A DNA stretch of 6,975 nucleotides from Phycisphaerales bacterium (GCA_028288775.1 JAQGHP010000448.1:1-6975), one strand, 5' to 3'. Positions 1 to 6,086 are shown, counted from the first letter of the stretch. Program-made: numbers and translations. Notes: generated by a model not told the origin, from the letters alone.

Positions 1-209
1 CCCATCACCTGCGAAAGATACTTCTCCGCCATCCCCCTCACCCGGCGGGAATCCGTCACGTACGAATACCCCAAAATCACCAGCCCAAACCCCAGCAACA
101 AGAGCAGCATCCCCACCCGCCGAAAACGCCCGCACCGCGGACTAAACGGATGCCCCGCCCGCCAAGTGCGGCTGAAGAGCTGGTCGGCGCTAACGCAATA
201 TCTGGACAT
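1..209 (-). CDS. N-terminus of a single-pass membrane-anchored protein (cut by window edge)
   Basis: An open frame reads leftward from an ATG at 209 and is still open at base 1, giving 69 complete codons. An AAGGA sequence lies three bases before the ATG, which is rather close. The product has about 30 mostly basic and polar residues, then one hydrophobic segment at about residues 33-50 (core GMLLLLLGFGLVILGYSY), then a charged stretch ending AEKYLSQVMG. This layout, a short cytoplasmic tail, one membrane anchor and an amphipathic stretch with the rest outside, resembles the start of AsmA-like or other large envelope proteins. That family link is a guess, because no diagnostic domain is inside the window. 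It lies downstream of the glycosyltransferase gene on the same strand, separated by a hairpin repeat. Confidence 0.6.
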   Translation of the reverse strand, partial: MSRYCVSADQLFSRTWRAGHPFSPRCGRFRRVGMLLLLLGFGLVILGYSYVTDSRRVRGMAEKYLSQVM

Positions 210-257
210 GATTCCTTGTTCGAGACACGGACCGACGACGCCGCGGGCGATAGAGAA

Positions 258-345
258 TGAAACGTGGATCTGAAACGTGAAGACGTGAAACGTGAGAAGA
301 CTCCGCTTGCCGACGTCTTCTCACGTTTCACGTCTTCATGTTTCA
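258..345. repeat. 31-bp-arm hairpin built from TGAAACGTG subrepeats
   Basis: Bases 271-301 and 315-345 are inverted copies of each other, matching at 30 of 31 positions around a 13-base loop. The left arm contains TGAAACGTG at 271 and 286, and a third copy lies just outside the arm at 258, so the spacing is 13 then 15 bases. The right arm contains the complements at 322 (CACGTTTCA) and 337 (CATGTTTCA). The element lies in the 158-base gap after the glycosyltransferase stop codon. Any leftward transcript crossing it would form a very stable stem. No run of T follows on the minus strand, so it does not look like a classical intrinsic terminator. It may be a REP-like palindrome that protects the 3' end of the message. 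No gene is visible in it. Confidence 0.85.
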
Positions 346-367
346 ACCTCACCTTTCCATTTTCGCG

Positions 368-1726
368 TCATCCTCCCGCGCCGTCCCGCGACCGATCCCT
401 CTTCCATCTCCCCACATACGCACCGAACACGCTCGCCGCCACTATTGCCATCGGCGGCTCTGCGGGGAGCCGATAACGTAGGGATCCGATTGTCAGACCG
501 TGTACTGCCGTAAGATATATCGCCGGGAGCAGCAAGAACACCTTTGCCGAGCGCCGCAGGCTCCCGCGCCATATACCCCATACAACCAGCACATCCAGCG
601 GCACCGAATACGCCGCACCCGCCCACCGGTACAAAGGCTTCCCGAACTGCTCGCTCAACGGCATGGGTGACCACGTCCGCTTCACCTTCGCCCATACCAG
701 TTCCGGCACGCGCTCCGGATGTTCCCGCACGTATTCCGTCGCCAGAATCTGCAAGTACTGCGATCGCCCCACCTCCCCCATCGACCGCAACTGCGGCAGC
801 CGTTTCACGAACCGCTGGTCGCTCGCCCCCGTCGCGTCGGGATTGTACCCGTCGTACAGCGTGATCCCCGCGTTCGTATCCGTTAAGACCCACTGATGCA
901 GAACACGATAGTTCCGCAGCGCCCAGGGCGTGAGCACCAGCAGCACCAAAAGCAGCATGGTCGTCCCCACCGGCAGCGGCCAGCGCAGCCGGGGAACCAC
1001 CGCTCCTTGGTACGCCCCCCCGCGCCGCGAGTTCACGAACGCCGCCGCGATCCCCAGCACTACCGGCAGCCCCGCCGCCGAGGGCCTCACCAACACCCCC
1101 AGCGCCAACAGCAACCCTCCCGCCAGCCAGACCAACGTCCGCGGCCGCGACCACTGCGACCCATTCCCCGCGACGATCAATACCATCCCCCAGGCCAACA
1201 TGGCTACATACAAAGTCTCCGACAGCACCAATCCGCTAAAGAAAACAAGGTAAGGATTCACCGCCACGAGCCCCGCCGCCACCAGCGGCCCCGCCGTGCC
1301 GGTCTTCCCACCGCGCTCCCCCCCTTCCCGGCCCCGTGTTCCCCCCGCCGCCCCCCGCCCCGTACCGGGCATCACCAACCGCGCCAGCAGATACACGGCC
1401 AACACCGTCCCCGTATCCAGCACGGCCTGAGCCGCCCGGATTACACGCACGTTCCCCCCACACGCCGCGACGAACAACGGATACCCCGGCATCCGATATG
1501 CCACGGCCACGTCCGCAAACCGCCGATCCAAAAACGCCATTCCCCGCCCGGCGAGCAGGTTCCTCCCGATCTCCAGATACTCCCTCTGGTCCGGCAGCGC
1601 CGCAATTGCCCCCTCATCCACCGGCCGCGAAAGCCCCCACCCCAGCCGCAGCAGCAGCCCAAGGAGCAGAATGCCCCCAAGCCAAACCCGCCGCATGCGT
1701 GAAGAAAAGTAAGGTTCACCCGCCAC
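368..1726 (-). CDS. GT-C / family 39-type membrane glycosyltransferase
   Basis: The 452-residue product is a polytopic inner-membrane protein of the GT-C type, related to ArnT and protein-mannosyltransferases. These enzymes move a sugar from a polyprenyl-phosphate carrier onto a lipid, glycan or protein on the outer side of the membrane; the substrate here cannot be read. Visible family features are: a first membrane segment (about 13-31); an acidic loop with DQREYLEIGRNLLAGRG (45-62), typical of the first periplasmic loop; RMPGYPLF (78-85); NPYLVFFSGLVLSETLY (157-173); RP (214-215); TPWALRNYRVL (266-276); and late hydrophobic segments at about 376-388, 395-410 and 424-438. Residues 121-147 are an odd Gly/Arg-rich insert where relatives usually have a short loop. 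The start is uncertain. GTG at 1726 has a GTAGGG sequence a few bases upstream, but ATG at 1696 (residue 11) begins right at the membrane segment and would also suit. Confidence 0.85.
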   Translation of the reverse strand: MAGEPYFSSRMRRVWLGGILLLGLLLRLGWGLSRPVDEGAIAALPDQREYLEIGRNLLAGRGMAFLDRRFADVAVAYRMPGYPLFVAACGGNVRVIRAAQAVLDTGTVLAVYLLARLVMPGTGRGAAGGTRGREGGERGGKTGTAGPLVAAGLVAVNPYLVFFSGLVLSETLYVAMLAWGMVLIVAGNGSQWSRPRTLVWLAGGLLLALGVLVRPSAAGLPVVLGIAAAFVNSRRGGAYQGAVVPRLRWPLPVGTTMLLLVLLVLTPWALRNYRVLHQWVLTDTNAGITLYDGYNPDATGASDQRFVKRLPQLRSMGEVGRSQYLQILATEYVREHPERVPELVWAKVKRTWSPMPLSEQFGKPLYRWAGAAYSVPLDVLVVWGIWRGSLRRSAKVFLLLPAIYLTAVHGLTIGSLRYRLPAEPPMAIVAASVFGAYVGRWKRDRSRDGAGG

Positions 1727-1727
1727 A

Positions 1728-1754
1728 CCCCTACCCTACCCCAGCCCCCGCCCC
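1728..1754 (-). promoter_or_regulatory. G-quadruplex-type tract over the glycosyltransferase start
   Basis: Read on the minus strand, five G runs of 4, 5, 4, 3 and 4 bases are separated by only C, CT, TA and TA. The tract ends one base before the GTG start of the glycosyltransferase gene and contains the only Shine-Dalgarno-like sequence for that start. G runs with one- or two-base loops are the standard pattern for a stable quadruplex. Because the mRNA carries the G-rich strand, folding could block ribosome entry. A 12-base direct repeat (GCCCCCGCCCCG on the plus strand, at 1744 and 1766) makes the tract longer. A regulatory role is inferred from position only. Confidence 0.45.
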
Positions 1755-1808
1755 GGTCCAAGCCGGCCCCCGCCCCGCGTCCCCGGCCGAGGTCTCGCTT
1801 TGTCACAC

Positions 1809-1836
1809 AATGTCCCGCTTTTCGATTCTGGACATT
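1809..1836. promoter_or_regulatory. AATGTCC/GGACATT inverted repeat, possible operator
   Basis: AATGTCC at 1809-1815 and its exact complement GGACATT at 1830-1836 are separated by 14 bases. The half-site centres are 21 bases apart, about two helical turns, which suits a dimeric regulator binding one face of the DNA. It lies in the AT-richer patch 80-110 bases upstream of the glycosyltransferase start. A seven-base match can arise by chance, so this is only a candidate. Confidence 0.2.
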
Positions 1837-1954
1837 TAATAATCTTGCTAAAAATTGGCCGAACCTCTGTCCTCACAGTCCCTTACCCCGCGCACGAAAA
1901 ATGCCTTGCGTTCGCGACTGGGGCATAGCCACTATCGATTTAACTGGCAAGTCA

Positions 1955-2031
1955 TTTACCGAAGCATCCACCGCCCGAAAGGGCGTTGCCACACCACGGC
2001 GGGGTCGGACCTGGTCGCCTGCATCGGTAAG
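1955..2031. other. Possible structured RNA or DNA element, three-way fold
   Basis: Bases 1956-1965 pair with 2021-2030 at 9 of 10 positions (TTACCGA against TCGGTAA, an A-A mismatch, then GC against GC). Inside are a five-pair hairpin, CGCCC-GAAA-GGGCG (1972-1985), whose plus-strand loop is a GNRA tetraloop, and a four-pair stem GGCG/CGCC (1998-2001 with 2016-2019). The total of about 75 bases resembles a tRNA in size, but no T-arm or anticodon arm fits. Without comparative data this could be chance, and the strand is unknown. Confidence 0.15.
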
Positions 2032-2112
2032 CCGTCGGAGAAGTGAACGCGAAAACACCAAGGAGTCCAAAGCACAAACCGCCAGAAAATGCGAAATGTA
2101 TCCGGCTACTTA

Positions 2113-2133
2113 CGTACGTCGAACTCCCGTACG
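2113..2133 (-). terminator. Weak hairpin just after the secreted-protein stop codon
   Basis: CGTACG at 2113-2118 and again at 2128-2133 can pair around a nine-base loop, beginning three bases past the stop codon of the gene ending at 2137. The position suits a transcription end or a 3' mRNA cap. The stem is only six pairs and no run of U follows, so the call is weak. Confidence 0.2.
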
Positions 2134-2136
2134 CGC

Positions 2137-3324
2137 TCATTCCGCGGACAGGGTCAGAATAGTCTCGGCAGGTTCGCTAATGACTTCGTATTGTGGCTCG
2201 GGCTTGTCGTGTTCGAACCGGTCCGGGCCGATCCTGCGAACGACTTCGAAGAACGCCATGCTTGGTCCCGTTTGCTTCGCCGCCATGAGGCCTTCGATTT
2301 CCCATTTCAAGGCGGCGAATTGAATCGAATACGTGCCATCTACGGGGCGGCTATGAAATGGAGAGAAGAAGACCGCGCGTTTGTCGCCCTTGTAGCAAAC
2401 CAACCGTACGCCGTATTCTCCGGGGTTATTGAAATGGCCGGTCAACTCCTTGATTTTGACCTTTCCGGTCAGCGGCTTCGCCAGGCCCCAGGCACCGCCG
2501 CCGTCGATCGTCGGCGTGGTCATTTCAACTTCCGCAGGCATTCGTAGCACCCTCGACGGGAAGGCGGCGAAGACCGCGGACATTTCTGGAATCTTCATCG
2601 CAGCGGACTGATCGGCCGTCAGCTCAACGGGGAATGCCTTGCCGTCCTGCACGCTGAGGAACGTGGCTTTTCCCGACAGCATCAGGCCGGGCCCAAAGGT
2701 GATCGTAAAATCGTCGCCGGCGGCCAGACTCGCGTCGACCTTTCCGCTCATTTGTTTCACCAGAACATTATCCGCGCCGCCGGGCTCGGGCTGGAGCGCG
2801 TTGCTTTTCTTGAGCCACCCCACGAGTTCTTCGCGCAATTTCAGCGGTTTGGGGTCCGGCCCCATCGATTTGAGTTTCATGCCCATGAAGCCGCGTATTT
2901 CATGGAAGATCCGCGTGGCGGGGACGGGCAAATAAGCAGTTTCGATTTGAACGAGATCGCCCGGTTTGAGCTTCCCGGCTTCGTCTGCCACCGGCCCGCC
3001 GAAAGCCACGATGATGGGGACCATGGATCCGCTTCCGGGCTCACGCGGTACTATGACGGCTGAAGCGAGTGTTTTGCCGTCGGTGCCTTTGCGGACCGTC
3101 ACGTGATCAACACGCCCCTGCAAAATGATGTCGTCCACCGTATATTTTTCCGACGCCTTGTCGTAGTCACGCGCAAAATCCCCCACCACATTGGCCGCCT
3201 CGACGACGGGAGTCGGCGGCGTGGTCTGAGGCTTTGTCTGGCCCCCGGCAGGTGAGGCAGTTTGAACTAAAACAGCGACGATCCCGACTGCCGCAAGACC
3301 TCGGGTGAGAAATCCAAATTTCAT
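2137..3324 (-). CDS. Secreted protein of unknown function, possible OB-fold domain
   Basis: The 395-residue product begins with a clear export signal: MKFGFLTRG, a hydrophobic core (about 10-22), then small residues ending ASPAGG near 28. A Pro/Thr-rich linker follows (30-42). Residues 45-130 (DYDKASEKYTVDDIILQGRV, then GKLKPGDLVQIETAY) resemble the tRNA_anti-like OB-fold found in many exported planctomycete and proteobacterial proteins, where a lysine-tyrosine motif precedes 'I.L.G.V' and a late 'L..GD.V.I'. I recognise nothing in the remaining 260 residues, which look soluble and beta-rich and include KPLTGKVKIKELTGHFNN (283-300). No catalytic motif or membrane segment is visible after the signal peptide. 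The start is well supported by GAAGGG six bases upstream of the ATG. It lies 73 bases downstream of a small membrane-protein gene on the same strand, so the two may share a transcript. Confidence 0.82.
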   Translation of the reverse strand: MKFGFLTRGLAAVGIVAVLVQTASPAGGQTKPQTTPPTPVVEAANVVGDFARDYDKASEKYTVDDIILQGRVDHVTVRKGTDGKTLASAVIVPREPGSGSMVPIIVAFGGPVADEAGKLKPGDLVQIETAYLPVPATRIFHEIRGFMGMKLKSMGPDPKPLKLREELVGWLKKSNALQPEPGGADNVLVKQMSGKVDASLAAGDDFTITFGPGLMLSGKATFLSVQDGKAFPVELTADQSAAMKIPEMSAVFAAFPSRVLRMPAEVEMTTPTIDGGGAWGLAKPLTGKVKIKELTGHFNNPGEYGVRLVCYKGDKRAVFFSPFHSRPVDGTYSIQFAALKWEIEGLMAAKQTGPSMAFFEVVRRIGPDRFEHDKPEPQYEVISEPAETILTLSAE

Positions 3325-3397
3325 ATGGGACCCTTCGGCGGACAGGAGGACCGCCCGGTGAGTTCCCCTCGTGATATCTTGCCGAATAGAATGGCGA

Positions 3398-3541
3398 TCA
3401 ACTCCCCGCCTTCATGATCACCCCGCCCACAACCATCGTGAGATATCCGGCCAGGGGGAACGTGGGGAAGAAGTGGAACACGTTCCCGCACCAGAGAACG
3501 ACGCCTAGCGCGATGACCACTCCGCCGATGAATTTAGCCAT
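3398..3541 (-). CDS. Small membrane protein, 47 residues
   Basis: An ATG at 3541 opens a 47-codon frame ending in TGA at 3398. It is preceded by a strong ribosome binding site, AAAGGGAGG, five bases upstream. The product starts MAKFIGGVVIALGVVLW and has two hydrophobic stretches (about 4-18 and 28-43) joined by a short aromatic turn (CGNVFHFFPTFP). This suggests a two-helix hairpin in the membrane with a positively charged residue near each end (K3, K44). I do not recognise a named family. The ribosome binding site, membrane-like composition and position just upstream of the secreted-protein gene argue that it is a real gene. Its function is unknown; small two-helix proteins often serve as subunits or modulators of larger membrane proteins, but nothing here names a partner. 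Confidence 0.6.
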   Translation of the reverse strand: MAKFIGGVVIALGVVLWCGNVFHFFPTFPLAGYLTMVVGGVIMKAGS

Positions 3542-3545
3542 GGAA

Positions 3546-3560
3546 GCCTCCCTTTGAGGC
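3546..3560 (-). promoter_or_regulatory. Ribosome binding site inside a small hairpin
   Basis: On the minus strand GCCTC and GAGGC flank AAAGG, forming a five-pair stem with a five-base loop that ends just before the ATG at 3541. Part of the Shine-Dalgarno sequence of the 47-residue protein (AAAGGGAGG) lies in the loop and part in the stem, so opening the stem may affect translation. This is inference from the sequence alone. Confidence 0.3.
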
Positions 3561-3591
3561 GTGCATTATGCCAGCGGATTTGTACTTGGCA

Positions 3592-3628
3592 AGAACCGGT
3601 CATGCAGGGGCGCCTTGCGGCGGGTTCT
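3592..3628. terminator. Two-part hairpin overlapping the pseudogene stop codon
   Basis: AGAACC (3592-3597) pairs with GGTTCT (3623-3628). Directly inside the right arm, CGCC (3611-3614) pairs with GGCG (3619-3622) around a four-base loop. It lies at the stop codon of the decayed gene, between it and the small membrane-protein gene. It may end or stabilise a leftward transcript, but there is no T run. Confidence 0.2.
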
Positions 3629-4111
3629 CATTTCATCGTTTCCCGCAGATCAACCAAAACCTTATCCGCGGCGTCCACGCGGATCACACCCAATCGCGGG
3701 TACTCGATCTCCAAAATCACATACACGGTGAGGCTCGCGACGGCGGCGAAGCCGATGATGTGGATCCATAGCCGCGATTTCGCGCGGGACATGCCCAGGC
3801 CGGCGAGGAAGGCGCAGGCCAGCGCCAGGAGGAAGAGCATCGCGAAGATAATTCCCGGCGGATGCATGTACATGACCGCGGTGCGCGTCGTCGAAATGTC
3901 GAACATCGAATTCAACGCCGACAATACCAATTCCGTCGTCGCGGGGTCGTTCTGTCGGCGGACGCCTTCCACCGCCCCGGTCCCCGGGATTGGCGCCCTC
4001 GGCCTCCCCCGCGGTGGCCCGACGGCCCAGCCGCCTGCCAAGCTCCAGGCACAGCAGCATGCCGGCAAACAAGACGGCGGACTCGGGCAATGCCCGGTCG
4101 GTGAACGGCAT
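3628..4111 (-). pseudogene. Decayed polytopic membrane protein gene (frameshift plus internal deletion)
   Basis: The C-terminal half is intact and convincing: from about 3960 down to the TGA at 3628 it reads NDPATTELVLSALNSMFDIS, TTRTA, MHPPGIIFAMLFLLALA, SRLWIHIIGFAAVASLTVYVI and EIEYPRLGVIRVDAADKVLV, ending LRETMK. This closely resembles the C-terminus of a conserved bacterial membrane protein of roughly 230-260 residues (I recall bestrophin-like/DUF4239-type annotations, but the name is uncertain). The N-terminus lies in another frame from an ATG at 4111: MPFTDRALPESAVLFAGMLL, then LELGRRLGRR and AEGANPG. The frames join if one G is removed from the run at 3982-3985, giving EGANPGTGAVEG. 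After GAVEG (about 3964), relatives have a long stretch with one or two membrane helices and a soluble segment; here the sequence passes directly to the C-terminal part, so some 100 residues are missing. A full-length product cannot be made. Confidence 0.7.
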
Positions 4112-4349
4112 TTCGCAAGCACCCTTGCCTGGCTCAACTCTTGCAGCCCGCTCGCAGCCGCTCCGACGAATTCGCGGCTTATCCCGTCGTGCCCGGGGGC
4201 AAACAGGATGGCACAAATTTCAGCAAAAAGTGAAATGCGGGGTTGCCGCGCGTCCGGTGAAGATGCCCGCCTTCTGGTCGCTCGGCCTCAGCCGGGAGCC
4301 CGGCGGGCAACTGTTCAGGCCGCGATCCTTTTGACGCAGGCATGCCTAT

Positions 4350-5216
4350 ATGTTCGATCATTTGAAAATACCGGCCAGGCTCAGGACCATCGGCTTGCTG
4401 ATCGTGAGCGCTTTCAAGGAGTGGGTTCGCGATCGCTGCAGCATGATGGCCGCGGCGATGTCGTTTAACCTCATGCTGGCGATCGCGCCACTCATCGGCA
4501 TCGCGGTCTGGCTCGCGGACCGAATCTTCGGCACTCCATGGACGCAGTCGGCGATATATCCCGTCCTTCTGGCATGGTACGGGCCGCGATGGGCGGCCCT
4601 CCTCCGATTCCTCCTGTCACGGACGGGCAACGTGGGACCGGAGAGACTCTTTGAGGTGGGCGTTCTGGCCGCCTTCGGGCTGATCTACGGCGCATCGGGG
4701 TTCTTCCTGCAATTGCAGAATGCCTTGGGAACAATTTGGGGCGTCCGCCGGGCGGTGGCGCTGTTTACCGTGCATTTTCGCAAACACGTGTTCGGGTTGG
4801 GATACGCCGTGGTGAGCGCGATGATCGGCTTCGCGGGGATGGCCGTTCGAGCGAAGATTTTCGCCGTCAGTCATGCGATGGGGTCGCCATCGGCAGCCGC
4901 GGCGATCCGATGGGTCGGCGGCGGCATCGTCGCGTTTGGGACCTTCTGGGCGCTGATGCTGTTCCTGTTCAAGGTTCTTCCCCCGGTGCGGCTGACGTGG
5001 AGGCAGCTCATGCCCTGGGCAGCGCTGACCGCAGCCTTGCACCTGGCGGGAGTGCAGGTCCTCCATTGGATCGTGCGACACGACCCTGCCACGAGCCTCG
5101 TCGAATCCCTGGTGATGCTGCTGCTTTGGTTCTATTACGCCAGCGGCGTCTTTCTCTACGGCGCGCAGCTCATGCGCGTCTGGCTTCAGAGTCACCAGGA
5201 CATCGCGAGGAAATAG
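4350..5216 (+). CDS. YihY/BrkB-family inner-membrane protein
   Basis: The 288-residue product has the size and motif order of the YihY/virulence factor BrkB family, polytopic inner-membrane proteins whose transport or envelope role is still poorly defined (the old 'ribonuclease BN' name is now considered wrong). The N-terminal FKEWVRDRCSMMAAAMSFNL (22-41) matches the family's conserved 'W.....L.AAALAYY' entry to the first helix. YGASGFFLQLQNALGTIWGV (113-132) is the hallmark second block, KVLPPVRLTWRQLMPWAALT (208-227) the fourth-loop block, and LLLWFYYASGVFLYGAQLMR (257-276) the last helix. Six helices are placed at about 34-60, 103-124, 147-168, 187-210, 222-242 and 252-275. The ATG at 4350 lacks a strong Shine-Dalgarno sequence, with only AGG nine bases upstream inside the perfect palindrome AGGCATGCCT (4338-4347). 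No better in-frame start preserves the N-terminal block. It is divergent from the decayed gene on its left. Confidence 0.93.
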   Translation: MFDHLKIPARLRTIGLLIVSAFKEWVRDRCSMMAAAMSFNLMLAIAPLIGIAVWLADRIFGTPWTQSAIYPVLLAWYGPRWAALLRFLLSRTGNVGPERLFEVGVLAAFGLIYGASGFFLQLQNALGTIWGVRRAVALFTVHFRKHVFGLGYAVVSAMIGFAGMAVRAKIFAVSHAMGSPSAAAAIRWVGGGIVAFGTFWALMLFLFKVLPPVRLTWRQLMPWAALTAALHLAGVQVLHWIVRHDPATSLVESLVMLLLWFYYASGVFLYGAQLMRVWLQSHQDIARK

Positions 5217-5335
5217 TGGTTTTCCCCCCGCTGGCATGACCCGTATGAACACGACAAAACGCGGGCAATGAACCATATTGGGGCTAGGATCAGGGTGAAT
5301 CGCTCAGCGTCGGCGACGCGCATTTTGTAAAAGCG

Positions 5336-5341
5336 TATACT
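5336..5341 (+). promoter_or_regulatory. Possible -10 box for coaC
   Basis: TATACT at 5336-5341 is one base from the TATAAT consensus and lies 58 bases before the coaC start, in the gap after the YihY-family gene. No good -35 hexamer is present 16-18 bases upstream, where the sequence is GC-rich and contains the palindrome GCGTCGGCGACGC (5307-5319). The 25-base repeat begins on the last base of this box. Confidence 0.25.
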
Positions 5342-5366
5342 GTAGGGTGGGCGTGCCCGCCCACCG
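5342..5366 (+). repeat. 25-base palindromic element, copy 1 (5' leader of coaC)
   Basis: It reads GTAGGGTGGGCG, four loop bases, then CGCCCACCG. The core arms GGTGGGCG (5346-5353) and CGCCCACC (5358-5365) pair perfectly. It matches the element at 6341-6365 (in the opposite orientation) at 23 of 25 bases; both differences fall at or beside the loop. It lies 16 bases upstream of the AAAGGGAG ribosome binding site of coaC, so it would form a hairpin in the leader if transcription begins upstream. Confidence 0.85.
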
Positions 5367-5399
5367 TTGATCGCGGATGGCCAAAGGGAGTGAAAGCAT

Positions 5400-6041
5400 A
5401 TGCCCCAACAAACCGACACCCCCCTGCCGCTGAAAGGCCGCGAGATCATCGTCGCCGTTTGCGGCGGGATCGCGGCGTACAAGTCCGCCGACGTCGTCAG
5501 CAAGCTGGTACAGCTCGGCGCGGGCGTGACGGTTTGCATGACCGGCGGGGCGCAGAAGTTCGTGACGCCGCTGACGTTCGAGGCCCTCTCGGGCCGGCCG
5601 GTGCATACTGGCACTTTCGATCTTGTCGAAAGCTCCGACCCGCAGCACATCGCCCTCACAGAGCGGGCCGATCTGATGCTCGTCGCTCCGGCGACCAACA
5701 ACATCATCGCGAAGGTCGCCCATGGGTTGTGCGATGATCTGGTGAGCCTGATGGTGTGTGCCGCGGCGTGCCCGGTGGTCTTCGCCCCGGCGATGAACAA
5801 CCGCATGTGGGAACACCCGGTAGCGCAGGAAAATTTCGCAAAACTCGCCAACCTCGGCTACCGCTTCATCGGCCCCGAGGCCGGCTGGCTCGCCTGCAGG
5901 AACGTGGGGAAGGGGAGATTGAGCGAGCCGCAGAAAATTGTCGATCAGGTGGTGAAGATGCTGACTGATCCGTCGGCCATGCCGCCGGTGGTGGGAGGGG
6001 CGGAAGAGAAGGCGGCCGAGGCGAGCGAGGAAGATCAATAA
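5400..6041 (+). CDS. coaC: Phosphopantothenoylcysteine decarboxylase
   Basis: This 213-residue flavoprotein removes the carboxyl group of 4'-phosphopantothenoylcysteine to give 4'-phosphopantetheine, the third committed step of coenzyme A synthesis, in the cytoplasm. All diagnostic parts of the HFCD family are present: the FMN-binding N-terminal GGIAAYKSADVVSKL (22-36); the active-site His83 in DPQHIALTERAD followed by VAPATNN (95-101); the PAMNNRMW motif (130-137) with Asn133; and the flexible active-site flap with Cys166 in GWLACRNVGKGRLSEP (162-177). The last 22 residues are an acidic Ala/Glu tail without family counterparts. The start at 5400 is supported by AAAGGGAG nine bases upstream. 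In many bacteria this domain is fused to CoaB; here it ends in TAA and coaB begins 402 bases later as a separate gene. Confidence 0.96.
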   Translation: MPQQTDTPLPLKGREIIVAVCGGIAAYKSADVVSKLVQLGAGVTVCMTGGAQKFVTPLTFEALSGRPVHTGTFDLVESSDPQHIALTERADLMLVAPATNNIIAKVAHGLCDDLVSLMVCAAACPVVFAPAMNNRMWEHPVAQENFAKLANLGYRFIGPEAGWLACRNVGKGRLSEPQKIVDQVVKMLTDPSAMPPVVGGAEEKAAEASEEDQ

Positions 6042-6086
6042 GTTTGGCGAGAGCCTTGCCGATATTGCGATATCGCCACTCCGGTC

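Larger units (their letters stand above)
1727..2136. other. 410-base non-coding gap between two minus-strand genes
   Basis: No convincing gene is found in this gap: its short frames lack a ribosome binding site and recognisable protein. From right to left it holds a small hairpin after the secreted-protein stop codon (2113-2133), a second weak hairpin (2081-2106, GCCAGA against TCCGGC), a 75-base region that can fold into a branched structure (1955-2031), an AT-richer patch with a TGTCC inverted repeat (1809-1860), and a C-rich stretch (1741-1800) leading into the G-quadruplex tract. The AT-richer patch is the most plausible place for the promoter of the glycosyltransferase gene, but I could not pick out a convincing -35/-10 pair. 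Confidence 0.5.

Noticed and set aside
336..1154. A 272-codon minus-strand frame overlapping the glycosyltransferase gene
   Set aside because: It is a shifted reading of the same strand, Gly/Ala/Arg-rich, with no ribosome binding site or recognisable family.
896..1702. Long plus-strand frames opposite the glycosyltransferase gene
   Set aside because: Their products are Pro/Arg/His-rich with no domain, as expected from the complement of a GC-rich gene. The minus-strand frame has clear family motifs and membrane segments.
1956..2030. tRNA gene
   Set aside because: The 75-base length and the closing helix are tRNA-like, but on neither strand is there a T-loop TTCNANNC sequence or a five-pair anticodon stem with a sensible anticodon.
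2050..2080. Resemblance of ACACCAAGGAGTCCAAAG to dispersed 'CACGAAGGACACGAAG'-type repeats
   Set aside because: The match is loose, there is a single copy in the window, and there is no inverted or tandem partner.
4217..4236. ATTTCA/TGAAAT hairpin between the divergent pseudogene and YihY-family gene
   Set aside because: The six-base stem with an eight-base loop is short and isolated, with no promoter or terminator context.
5192..6038. Minus-strand frames of about 220-240 codons opposite coaC
   Set aside because: The plus strand encodes a fully recognisable CoaC with all catalytic motifs. The opposite frames are His/Arg-rich shadows.
6060..6075. CGATAT/ATATCG hairpin after coaC as a terminator
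   Set aside because: The stem is only six weak pairs with no following T run.
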